64,000 bases of DNA from Siphonodentalium dalli (Eukaryota > Mollusca > Scaphopoda > Gadilida > Siphonodentaliidae), in the NCBI GenBank assembly GCA_032622095.1, contig CP136064.1, positions 220,670,205 through 220,734,204 on the forward strand, written 5' to 3'. Both the position numbers and the translations under genes were made by a program. Under the pieces are notes generated by a model, which had not been told where the DNA came from, did no database searches, and worked only from the letters and a program-made list of their open reading frames with translations. Below, in pieces: positions 1 through 11,600 of this stretch; within the stretch, counting starts at the first letter, position 1; each line of letters begins with the position of its first letter.

Positions 1-169
1 AGAGATAATACATTTTCGATCTTATAACTCGTCTGGATTGTCTCACAACCACACCAATACTTGTCTGTGATATGCCCTAAATACTAGGTTTTAGATAGTT
101 TTATAAATGATTATAGTCTGTACGTGTGCGTGGATATGAAATACAAGCCATCTATTCTATTATTTATAG
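1..169. other. Unassigned left flank
   Basis: AT-rich sequence with no convincing open reading frame or repeat that I can recognise. It may be internal 3'-UTR sequence of the LINE-like element that seems to end near 318, but nothing in it proves this. Confidence 0.3.
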
Positions 170-318
170 TGGTACTTGTTTTAGGGGGTAGCACGAAGAC
201 AGCCCGATAGGGCTAGGCTAACCCCCAACAATATACAACATTGTCTTATTATGTGTTATTGCCATTGTATTATTCATGTGTGTATTGTAAATAAATTATC
301 CTATCCTATCCTATCCGA
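170..318 (+). mobile_element. Putative 3' end of a non-LTR retrotransposon
   Basis: The segment has a nested stem-loop (GGGGGTA pairs with TAACCCCC at 183-228, enclosing AGCCC/GGGCT). It then has an AATAAA-type motif (aataaatta) and a short tandem (TATCC)n tail at about 299-316. A structured 3' UTR followed by a short-motif tail is the usual 3' terminus of CR1/L2/RTE-like LINEs or SINEs that use them. No reverse transcriptase is present, so this would be a 5'-truncated copy or SINE. The family is not assigned. Confidence 0.4.
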
Positions 319-346
319 TATCGTCACAGATAACGCATTTTGTGAG

Positions 347-359
347 CCCCCCCCCCCCC
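347..359. repeat. C13 homopolymer tract
   Basis: Thirteen consecutive C residues. It is one of six G/C homopolymers of 12-15 nt in the window; the other five lie at 59937-62151. Confidence 0.9.
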
Positions 360-436
360 AAGCGATTGGTTCCATTATTTTCCCTGACTGGTTATATTAT
401 ACGCATGTTCTCCTGGTTTGTGGAGCAAAATCTTAA

Positions 437-492
437 CTAATAAGTTTAAGATAAGATAAGTTTATTGATAATTACACCCACACGGGTACACA
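437..492 (-). mobile_element. Putative second LINE/SINE 3' tail, minus strand
   Basis: Read on the minus strand the segment contains AATAAA followed by a (CTTAT)n-like tail (cttatcttatctt), the same layout as the plus-strand tail at 299-316 but with a different pentamer. No body of the element can be delimited. The call rests only on the signal-plus-tail pattern. Confidence 0.25.
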
Positions 493-648
493 CAATTGTA
501 ATCAGAATTAAAATGAAATTTTTTATCATGTTTGTTATTGAAAATCTGGTGTTTCACACCTTTTGTGGAAAAAGAGACGGGCCACGTTACAGATGATATT
601 GCACGTTTCTGTGTTATCATTTCGCAGTATGAAAATGAATTTTTGTAC

Positions 649-748
649 NNNNNNNNNNNNNNNNNNNNNNNNNNNNNNNNNNNNNNNNNNNNNNNNNNNN
701 NNNNNNNNNNNNNNNNNNNNNNNNNNNNNNNNNNNNNNNNNNNNNNNN
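649..748. other. Assembly gap of 100 N
   Basis: Exactly 100 undetermined bases, a conventional gap size. The satellite array starts immediately after it, in mid-unit. The true left boundary and real copy number of the array are therefore unknown, and 1-648 may not be directly adjacent to the array in the genome. Confidence 0.98.
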
Positions 749-999
749 TTTATAGCCAGTGATATACAGATATATATAATAAAAGTGTCTCATTTTCACT
801 GGTGGGTATGGCCATTTGAAGGTTAATAGCACTAAAACTTGGGCACATTTAAGAAAATGCTTCAGCATTTCAAAGAGAGCATATCTTTGTTCAACTAATT
901 CAATATACACCCACATCCAGTTATCTTGGATCACCCTTGCAGACCTGAAAATGTCATATTTTAGTCTTCCATGTGCTGATAAAGTCATGTGCTTGATGC

Positions 1000-1179
1000 T
1001 CAGCTGATCAGATCTGGACTCAATGACCTCACATCACCAGAAGTTCTCTCATGGAAAGGATCTTGTACAGTCTTCCATAGCTGATCCAAGTTTGCAACAC
1101 CAGACCCCAAAAACTGTGTGAAAATGGGGCCTGAATATGACTTGTGGTGGAAAAATGTGCTTTTTTGATGAATAATGTG
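1000..1179 (-). other. Coding-like fragment A in satellite spacer, no start codon
   Basis: An open minus-strand frame of 59 codons between two stops. It contains peptide text such as FTQFLGSGVANLDQLWKTVQ and ends in LSPDLIS. It has no ATG. The fragment recurs once per unit (+1353). The next frame downstream (fragment B, 2084-2341 in the following unit and equivalents) overlaps its end in another register, which looks like a frameshifted gene remnant captured in the spacer. I do not recognise the protein, and base composition alone could explain an open frame of this length. Confidence 0.2.
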
Positions 1180-1326
1180 TTACAGAGAGTGGGGTTAAAT
1201 TGTGTGTGATAAATAAAGAACCACAGAAGTGATATTATTTTTTAACACATTTTTTTCATTCATGGGCAATTCTGAAAAAATGTAGGGTGTTACAATTATT
1301 CCGCGAAAAAGCGGGCTATCGCTTTA

Positions 1327-1777
1327 GGTTACACTGGTGTAAATAAGGTTCGGAGAGACCTCTAGCGGATGCGGGAGGAATATATAGGAGAGAATAAAAT
1401 AGACACTGGGCCCTGATTGGTCAATAGCCTTGTGTGCTTTTTGCATAAAAAAATCATCACACCTCTTCCCTATGATTTCCCATAGGTAAGATAGCCATTG
1501 GCACAGGAATTAACCCTTTGTAGTGAAGTTTGAATTTGTTGGTGTGGTCTAAAATATGACAGTATTTTTTTATGCGGATCTGACACTAGTTACGAAAACA
1601 CAAGATTTAAAGGCGAATTCCCTGCTAGACAGATATGATTTTTTTGTGTAAAAAGTTTCCCGAAATGTCAATTTTTCAGATTAAAAAAAAAAATTGGATC
1701 CATGGTTCATATAGCCAACAGCATACGCTAAAACGTTAGCACTGAGGCCTATGGAAAACATTTACACCAGTGTAACC
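1327..1777. mobile_element. MITE-like insert, 451 bp (first of 34 intact copies)
   Basis: The insert begins with GGTTACACTGGTGTAAAT and ends with the exact reverse complement (18-bp perfect terminal inverted repeats), and is flanked on both sides by TA. It has no coding capacity. Three units of the array have the same flanks without the insert, which defines its ends to the base. Intact copies lie at 1327+1353k up to 13504, then 15759, 18014 to 31544, 33799, and 36054 to 49584. The TA target duplication fits Tc1/mariner-like or ISL2EU-like non-autonomous elements; the terminus is not one I can assign. Internal features: a short inverted repeat CCTATG/CATAGG, an A11 tract, and CCAAT and TATA-like boxes on the minus strand. 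Confidence 0.85.
1397..1430 (-). promoter_or_regulatory. Possible minus-strand promoter inside the MITE-like insert
   Basis: On the minus strand an exact CCAAT pentamer is followed about 30 nt later by TATATA. The downstream side points through the left terminal repeat into the spacer that carries coding-like fragments A and B. The arrangement repeats in every intact insert. AT-rich DNA produces such boxes by chance, so this is weak. Confidence 0.2.
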
Positions 1778-2679
1778 TAAAGGGAAAAATGAACTTTTTG
1801 GCATTTTTGATTCCTGGGAGTCACTTTAAAGTATTTTAATGCATTTTTCACAGCCTGGTCTTTCAGTCCAATGAATCTCCCATGCATGGTGTGGCTATTC
1901 TTGCTGCTGATGTCTTCTTTCACTTCCATCGGCCAAAAAAATGGTATGATTTTTCATAAAAAATGCCAATTTTTCAAGGTATTTTCAAAAAATTTCAAGG
2001 TGGTAATTGTCACATGATAATGCAAATTACCCATTACATGAGCATGTCAATGACACACATACCAATTGTTATAAGAAGCTAATCTAACAAGTATTTTGGA
2101 TTTTATAGCCAGTGATATACAGATATATATAATAAAAGTGTCTCATTTTCACTGGTGGGTATGGCCATTTGAAGGTTAATAGCACTAAAACTTGGGCACA
2201 TTTAAGAAAATGCTTCAGCATTTCAAAGAGAGCATATCTTTGTTCAACTAATTCAATATACACCCACATCCAGTTATCTTGGATCACCCTTGCAGACCTG
2301 AAAATGTCATATTTTAGTCTTCCATGTGCTGATAAAGTCATGTGCTTGATGCTCAGCTGATCAGATCTGGACTCAATGACCTCACATCACCAGAAGTTCT
2401 CTCATGGAAAGGATCTTGTACAGTCTTCCATAGCTGATCCAAGTTTGCAACACCAGACCCCAAAAACTGTGTGAAAATGGGGCCTGAATATGACTTGTGG
2501 TGGAAAAATGTGCTTTTTTGATGAATAATGTGTTACAGAGAGTGGGGTTAAATTGTGTGTGATAAATAAAGAACCACAGAAGTGATATTATTTTTTAACA
2601 CATTTTTTTCATTCATGGGCAATTCTGAAAAAATGTAGGGTGTTACAATTATTCCGCGAAAAAGCGGGCTATCGCTTTA
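1778..2679. repeat. Representative 902-bp satellite spacer
   Basis: The portion of the unit between two MITE-like inserts, repeated 38 times (a few altered). It holds a small CCGC-GAAAAA-GCGG hairpin just left of the insertion site (2654-2667 here), a plus-strand AATAAA (gataaataaag), fragments A and B on the minus strand, and AT-rich linker. It contains no recognised gene. Confidence 0.8.
2084..2341 (-). other. Coding-like fragment B, 85 codons, one per unit
   Basis: A minus-strand ATG-initiated frame of 85 residues repeated identically in 37 complete copies (2084, 3437 and onward to 48988), with a gap-disrupted copy at the array start. The first about 60 residues look helical and hydrophobic (VIQDNWMWVYIELVEQRYAL); the C-terminal third runs into low-complexity Tyr/Ile codons from a TATA-rich stretch. 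The frame stays open some 15 codons upstream of the ATG and overlaps fragment A in a different register. I do not recognise it. It may be a captured, decayed exon or chance. The single base change at 47782 is synonymous in this frame (GCT to GCA, Ala) but changes an Arg to Ser in the opposite plus-strand frame, which is mild support for the minus frame only. Confidence 0.25.
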
Positions 2680-5600
2680 GGTTACACTGGTGTAAATAAG
2701 GTTCGGAGAGACCTCTAGCGGATGCGGGAGGAATATATAGGAGAGAATAAAATAGACACTGGGCCCTGATTGGTCAATAGCCTTGTGTGCTTTTTGCATA
2801 AAAAAATCATCACACCTCTTCCCTATGATTTCCCATAGGTAAGATAGCCATTGGCACAGGAATTAACCCTTTGTAGTGAAGTTTGAATTTGTTGGTGTGG
2901 TCTAAAATATGACAGTATTTTTTTATGCGGATCTGACACTAGTTACGAAAACACAAGATTTAAAGGCGAATTCCCTGCTAGACAGATATGATTTTTTTGT
3001 GTAAAAAGTTTCCCGAAATGTCAATTTTTCAGATTAAAAAAAAAAATTGGATCCATGGTTCATATAGCCAACAGCATACGCTAAAACGTTAGCACTGAGG
3101 CCTATGGAAAACATTTACACCAGTGTAACCTAAAGGGAAAAATGAACTTTTTGGCATTTTTGATTCCTGGGAGTCACTTTAAAGTATTTTAATGCATTTT
3201 TCACAGCCTGGTCTTTCAGTCCAATGAATCTCCCATGCATGGTGTGGCTATTCTTGCTGCTGATGTCTTCTTTCACTTCCATCGGCCAAAAAAATGGTAT
3301 GATTTTTCATAAAAAATGCCAATTTTTCAAGGTATTTTCAAAAAATTTCAAGGTGGTAATTGTCACATGATAATGCAAATTACCCATTACATGAGCATGT
3401 CAATGACACACATACCAATTGTTATAAGAAGCTAATCTAACAAGTATTTTGGATTTTATAGCCAGTGATATACAGATATATATAATAAAAGTGTCTCATT
3501 TTCACTGGTGGGTATGGCCATTTGAAGGTTAATAGCACTAAAACTTGGGCACATTTAAGAAAATGCTTCAGCATTTCAAAGAGAGCATATCTTTGTTCAA
3601 CTAATTCAATATACACCCACATCCAGTTATCTTGGATCACCCTTGCAGACCTGAAAATGTCATATTTTAGTCTTCCATGTGCTGATAAAGTCATGTGCTT
3701 GATGCTCAGCTGATCAGATCTGGACTCAATGACCTCACATCACCAGAAGTTCTCTCATGGAAAGGATCTTGTACAGTCTTCCATAGCTGATCCAAGTTTG
3801 CAACACCAGACCCCAAAAACTGTGTGAAAATGGGGCCTGAATATGACTTGTGGTGGAAAAATGTGCTTTTTTGATGAATAATGTGTTACAGAGAGTGGGG
3901 TTAAATTGTGTGTGATAAATAAAGAACCACAGAAGTGATATTATTTTTTAACACATTTTTTTCATTCATGGGCAATTCTGAAAAAATGTAGGGTGTTACA
4001 ATTATTCCGCGAAAAAGCGGGCTATCGCTTTAGGTTACACTGGTGTAAATAAGGTTCGGAGAGACCTCTAGCGGATGCGGGAGGAATATATAGGAGAGAA
4101 TAAAATAGACACTGGGCCCTGATTGGTCAATAGCCTTGTGTGCTTTTTGCATAAAAAAATCATCACACCTCTTCCCTATGATTTCCCATAGGTAAGATAG
4201 CCATTGGCACAGGAATTAACCCTTTGTAGTGAAGTTTGAATTTGTTGGTGTGGTCTAAAATATGACAGTATTTTTTTATGCGGATCTGACACTAGTTACG
4301 AAAACACAAGATTTAAAGGCGAATTCCCTGCTAGACAGATATGATTTTTTTGTGTAAAAAGTTTCCCGAAATGTCAATTTTTCAGATTAAAAAAAAAAAT
4401 TGGATCCATGGTTCATATAGCCAACAGCATACGCTAAAACGTTAGCACTGAGGCCTATGGAAAACATTTACACCAGTGTAACCTAAAGGGAAAAATGAAC
4501 TTTTTGGCATTTTTGATTCCTGGGAGTCACTTTAAAGTATTTTAATGCATTTTTCACAGCCTGGTCTTTCAGTCCAATGAATCTCCCATGCATGGTGTGG
4601 CTATTCTTGCTGCTGATGTCTTCTTTCACTTCCATCGGCCAAAAAAATGGTATGATTTTTCATAAAAAATGCCAATTTTTCAAGGTATTTTCAAAAAATT
4701 TCAAGGTGGTAATTGTCACATGATAATGCAAATTACCCATTACATGAGCATGTCAATGACACACATACCAATTGTTATAAGAAGCTAATCTAACAAGTAT
4801 TTTGGATTTTATAGCCAGTGATATACAGATATATATAATAAAAGTGTCTCATTTTCACTGGTGGGTATGGCCATTTGAAGGTTAATAGCACTAAAACTTG
4901 GGCACATTTAAGAAAATGCTTCAGCATTTCAAAGAGAGCATATCTTTGTTCAACTAATTCAATATACACCCACATCCAGTTATCTTGGATCACCCTTGCA
5001 GACCTGAAAATGTCATATTTTAGTCTTCCATGTGCTGATAAAGTCATGTGCTTGATGCTCAGCTGATCAGATCTGGACTCAATGACCTCACATCACCAGA
5101 AGTTCTCTCATGGAAAGGATCTTGTACAGTCTTCCATAGCTGATCCAAGTTTGCAACACCAGACCCCAAAAACTGTGTGAAAATGGGGCCTGAATATGAC
5201 TTGTGGTGGAAAAATGTGCTTTTTTGATGAATAATGTGTTACAGAGAGTGGGGTTAAATTGTGTGTGATAAATAAAGAACCACAGAAGTGATATTATTTT
5301 TTAACACATTTTTTTCATTCATGGGCAATTCTGAAAAAATGTAGGGTGTTACAATTATTCCGCGAAAAAGCGGGCTATCGCTTTAGGTTACACTGGTGTA
5401 AATAAGGTTCGGAGAGACCTCTAGCGGATGCGGGAGGAATATATAGGAGAGAATAAAATAGACACTGGGCCCTGATTGGTCAATAGCCTTGTGTGCTTTT
5501 TGCATAAAAAAATCATCACACCTCTTCCCTATGATTTCCCATAGGTAAGATAGCCATTGGCACAGGAATTAACCCTTTGTAGTGAAGTTTGAATTTGTTG

Positions 5601-8600
5601 GTGTGGTCTAAAATATGACAGTATTTTTTTATGCGGATCTGACACTAGTTACGAAAACACAAGATTTAAAGGCGAATTCCCTGCTAGACAGATATGATTT
5701 TTTTGTGTAAAAAGTTTCCCGAAATGTCAATTTTTCAGATTAAAAAAAAAAATTGGATCCATGGTTCATATAGCCAACAGCATACGCTAAAACGTTAGCA
5801 CTGAGGCCTATGGAAAACATTTACACCAGTGTAACCTAAAGGGAAAAATGAACTTTTTGGCATTTTTGATTCCTGGGAGTCACTTTAAAGTATTTTAATG
5901 CATTTTTCACAGCCTGGTCTTTCAGTCCAATGAATCTCCCATGCATGGTGTGGCTATTCTTGCTGCTGATGTCTTCTTTCACTTCCATCGGCCAAAAAAA
6001 TGGTATGATTTTTCATAAAAAATGCCAATTTTTCAAGGTATTTTCAAAAAATTTCAAGGTGGTAATTGTCACATGATAATGCAAATTACCCATTACATGA
6101 GCATGTCAATGACACACATACCAATTGTTATAAGAAGCTAATCTAACAAGTATTTTGGATTTTATAGCCAGTGATATACAGATATATATAATAAAAGTGT
6201 CTCATTTTCACTGGTGGGTATGGCCATTTGAAGGTTAATAGCACTAAAACTTGGGCACATTTAAGAAAATGCTTCAGCATTTCAAAGAGAGCATATCTTT
6301 GTTCAACTAATTCAATATACACCCACATCCAGTTATCTTGGATCACCCTTGCAGACCTGAAAATGTCATATTTTAGTCTTCCATGTGCTGATAAAGTCAT
6401 GTGCTTGATGCTCAGCTGATCAGATCTGGACTCAATGACCTCACATCACCAGAAGTTCTCTCATGGAAAGGATCTTGTACAGTCTTCCATAGCTGATCCA
6501 AGTTTGCAACACCAGACCCCAAAAACTGTGTGAAAATGGGGCCTGAATATGACTTGTGGTGGAAAAATGTGCTTTTTTGATGAATAATGTGTTACAGAGA
6601 GTGGGGTTAAATTGTGTGTGATAAATAAAGAACCACAGAAGTGATATTATTTTTTAACACATTTTTTTCATTCATGGGCAATTCTGAAAAAATGTAGGGT
6701 GTTACAATTATTCCGCGAAAAAGCGGGCTATCGCTTTAGGTTACACTGGTGTAAATAAGGTTCGGAGAGACCTCTAGCGGATGCGGGAGGAATATATAGG
6801 AGAGAATAAAATAGACACTGGGCCCTGATTGGTCAATAGCCTTGTGTGCTTTTTGCATAAAAAAATCATCACACCTCTTCCCTATGATTTCCCATAGGTA
6901 AGATAGCCATTGGCACAGGAATTAACCCTTTGTAGTGAAGTTTGAATTTGTTGGTGTGGTCTAAAATATGACAGTATTTTTTTATGCGGATCTGACACTA
7001 GTTACGAAAACACAAGATTTAAAGGCGAATTCCCTGCTAGACAGATATGATTTTTTTGTGTAAAAAGTTTCCCGAAATGTCAATTTTTCAGATTAAAAAA
7101 AAAAATTGGATCCATGGTTCATATAGCCAACAGCATACGCTAAAACGTTAGCACTGAGGCCTATGGAAAACATTTACACCAGTGTAACCTAAAGGGAAAA
7201 ATGAACTTTTTGGCATTTTTGATTCCTGGGAGTCACTTTAAAGTATTTTAATGCATTTTTCACAGCCTGGTCTTTCAGTCCAATGAATCTCCCATGCATG
7301 GTGTGGCTATTCTTGCTGCTGATGTCTTCTTTCACTTCCATCGGCCAAAAAAATGGTATGATTTTTCATAAAAAATGCCAATTTTTCAAGGTATTTTCAA
7401 AAAATTTCAAGGTGGTAATTGTCACATGATAATGCAAATTACCCATTACATGAGCATGTCAATGACACACATACCAATTGTTATAAGAAGCTAATCTAAC
7501 AAGTATTTTGGATTTTATAGCCAGTGATATACAGATATATATAATAAAAGTGTCTCATTTTCACTGGTGGGTATGGCCATTTGAAGGTTAATAGCACTAA
7601 AACTTGGGCACATTTAAGAAAATGCTTCAGCATTTCAAAGAGAGCATATCTTTGTTCAACTAATTCAATATACACCCACATCCAGTTATCTTGGATCACC
7701 CTTGCAGACCTGAAAATGTCATATTTTAGTCTTCCATGTGCTGATAAAGTCATGTGCTTGATGCTCAGCTGATCAGATCTGGACTCAATGACCTCACATC
7801 ACCAGAAGTTCTCTCATGGAAAGGATCTTGTACAGTCTTCCATAGCTGATCCAAGTTTGCAACACCAGACCCCAAAAACTGTGTGAAAATGGGGCCTGAA
7901 TATGACTTGTGGTGGAAAAATGTGCTTTTTTGATGAATAATGTGTTACAGAGAGTGGGGTTAAATTGTGTGTGATAAATAAAGAACCACAGAAGTGATAT
8001 TATTTTTTAACACATTTTTTTCATTCATGGGCAATTCTGAAAAAATGTAGGGTGTTACAATTATTCCGCGAAAAAGCGGGCTATCGCTTTAGGTTACACT
8101 GGTGTAAATAAGGTTCGGAGAGACCTCTAGCGGATGCGGGAGGAATATATAGGAGAGAATAAAATAGACACTGGGCCCTGATTGGTCAATAGCCTTGTGT
8201 GCTTTTTGCATAAAAAAATCATCACACCTCTTCCCTATGATTTCCCATAGGTAAGATAGCCATTGGCACAGGAATTAACCCTTTGTAGTGAAGTTTGAAT
8301 TTGTTGGTGTGGTCTAAAATATGACAGTATTTTTTTATGCGGATCTGACACTAGTTACGAAAACACAAGATTTAAAGGCGAATTCCCTGCTAGACAGATA
8401 TGATTTTTTTGTGTAAAAAGTTTCCCGAAATGTCAATTTTTCAGATTAAAAAAAAAAATTGGATCCATGGTTCATATAGCCAACAGCATACGCTAAAACG
8501 TTAGCACTGAGGCCTATGGAAAACATTTACACCAGTGTAACCTAAAGGGAAAAATGAACTTTTTGGCATTTTTGATTCCTGGGAGTCACTTTAAAGTATT

Positions 8601-11600
8601 TTAATGCATTTTTCACAGCCTGGTCTTTCAGTCCAATGAATCTCCCATGCATGGTGTGGCTATTCTTGCTGCTGATGTCTTCTTTCACTTCCATCGGCCA
8701 AAAAAATGGTATGATTTTTCATAAAAAATGCCAATTTTTCAAGGTATTTTCAAAAAATTTCAAGGTGGTAATTGTCACATGATAATGCAAATTACCCATT
8801 ACATGAGCATGTCAATGACACACATACCAATTGTTATAAGAAGCTAATCTAACAAGTATTTTGGATTTTATAGCCAGTGATATACAGATATATATAATAA
8901 AAGTGTCTCATTTTCACTGGTGGGTATGGCCATTTGAAGGTTAATAGCACTAAAACTTGGGCACATTTAAGAAAATGCTTCAGCATTTCAAAGAGAGCAT
9001 ATCTTTGTTCAACTAATTCAATATACACCCACATCCAGTTATCTTGGATCACCCTTGCAGACCTGAAAATGTCATATTTTAGTCTTCCATGTGCTGATAA
9101 AGTCATGTGCTTGATGCTCAGCTGATCAGATCTGGACTCAATGACCTCACATCACCAGAAGTTCTCTCATGGAAAGGATCTTGTACAGTCTTCCATAGCT
9201 GATCCAAGTTTGCAACACCAGACCCCAAAAACTGTGTGAAAATGGGGCCTGAATATGACTTGTGGTGGAAAAATGTGCTTTTTTGATGAATAATGTGTTA
9301 CAGAGAGTGGGGTTAAATTGTGTGTGATAAATAAAGAACCACAGAAGTGATATTATTTTTTAACACATTTTTTTCATTCATGGGCAATTCTGAAAAAATG
9401 TAGGGTGTTACAATTATTCCGCGAAAAAGCGGGCTATCGCTTTAGGTTACACTGGTGTAAATAAGGTTCGGAGAGACCTCTAGCGGATGCGGGAGGAATA
9501 TATAGGAGAGAATAAAATAGACACTGGGCCCTGATTGGTCAATAGCCTTGTGTGCTTTTTGCATAAAAAAATCATCACACCTCTTCCCTATGATTTCCCA
9601 TAGGTAAGATAGCCATTGGCACAGGAATTAACCCTTTGTAGTGAAGTTTGAATTTGTTGGTGTGGTCTAAAATATGACAGTATTTTTTTATGCGGATCTG
9701 ACACTAGTTACGAAAACACAAGATTTAAAGGCGAATTCCCTGCTAGACAGATATGATTTTTTTGTGTAAAAAGTTTCCCGAAATGTCAATTTTTCAGATT
9801 AAAAAAAAAAATTGGATCCATGGTTCATATAGCCAACAGCATACGCTAAAACGTTAGCACTGAGGCCTATGGAAAACATTTACACCAGTGTAACCTAAAG
9901 GGAAAAATGAACTTTTTGGCATTTTTGATTCCTGGGAGTCACTTTAAAGTATTTTAATGCATTTTTCACAGCCTGGTCTTTCAGTCCAATGAATCTCCCA
10001 TGCATGGTGTGGCTATTCTTGCTGCTGATGTCTTCTTTCACTTCCATCGGCCAAAAAAATGGTATGATTTTTCATAAAAAATGCCAATTTTTCAAGGTAT
10101 TTTCAAAAAATTTCAAGGTGGTAATTGTCACATGATAATGCAAATTACCCATTACATGAGCATGTCAATGACACACATACCAATTGTTATAAGAAGCTAA
10201 TCTAACAAGTATTTTGGATTTTATAGCCAGTGATATACAGATATATATAATAAAAGTGTCTCATTTTCACTGGTGGGTATGGCCATTTGAAGGTTAATAG
10301 CACTAAAACTTGGGCACATTTAAGAAAATGCTTCAGCATTTCAAAGAGAGCATATCTTTGTTCAACTAATTCAATATACACCCACATCCAGTTATCTTGG
10401 ATCACCCTTGCAGACCTGAAAATGTCATATTTTAGTCTTCCATGTGCTGATAAAGTCATGTGCTTGATGCTCAGCTGATCAGATCTGGACTCAATGACCT
10501 CACATCACCAGAAGTTCTCTCATGGAAAGGATCTTGTACAGTCTTCCATAGCTGATCCAAGTTTGCAACACCAGACCCCAAAAACTGTGTGAAAATGGGG
10601 CCTGAATATGACTTGTGGTGGAAAAATGTGCTTTTTTGATGAATAATGTGTTACAGAGAGTGGGGTTAAATTGTGTGTGATAAATAAAGAACCACAGAAG
10701 TGATATTATTTTTTAACACATTTTTTTCATTCATGGGCAATTCTGAAAAAATGTAGGGTGTTACAATTATTCCGCGAAAAAGCGGGCTATCGCTTTAGGT
10801 TACACTGGTGTAAATAAGGTTCGGAGAGACCTCTAGCGGATGCGGGAGGAATATATAGGAGAGAATAAAATAGACACTGGGCCCTGATTGGTCAATAGCC
10901 TTGTGTGCTTTTTGCATAAAAAAATCATCACACCTCTTCCCTATGATTTCCCATAGGTAAGATAGCCATTGGCACAGGAATTAACCCTTTGTAGTGAAGT
11001 TTGAATTTGTTGGTGTGGTCTAAAATATGACAGTATTTTTTTATGCGGATCTGACACTAGTTACGAAAACACAAGATTTAAAGGCGAATTCCCTGCTAGA
11101 CAGATATGATTTTTTTGTGTAAAAAGTTTCCCGAAATGTCAATTTTTCAGATTAAAAAAAAAAATTGGATCCATGGTTCATATAGCCAACAGCATACGCT
11201 AAAACGTTAGCACTGAGGCCTATGGAAAACATTTACACCAGTGTAACCTAAAGGGAAAAATGAACTTTTTGGCATTTTTGATTCCTGGGAGTCACTTTAA
11301 AGTATTTTAATGCATTTTTCACAGCCTGGTCTTTCAGTCCAATGAATCTCCCATGCATGGTGTGGCTATTCTTGCTGCTGATGTCTTCTTTCACTTCCAT
11401 CGGCCAAAAAAATGGTATGATTTTTCATAAAAAATGCCAATTTTTCAAGGTATTTTCAAAAAATTTCAAGGTGGTAATTGTCACATGATAATGCAAATTA
11501 CCCATTACATGAGCATGTCAATGACACACATACCAATTGTTATAAGAAGCTAATCTAACAAGTATTTTGGATTTTATAGCCAGTGATATACAGATATATA

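Noticed and set aside
2169-2360. 63-codon plus-strand open frame repeated in every satellite unit
   Set aside because: It is the antisense of fragment B; the one base variant changes its protein but is silent in the minus frame, and it has no recognisable similarity. Its repetition only reflects the satellite.
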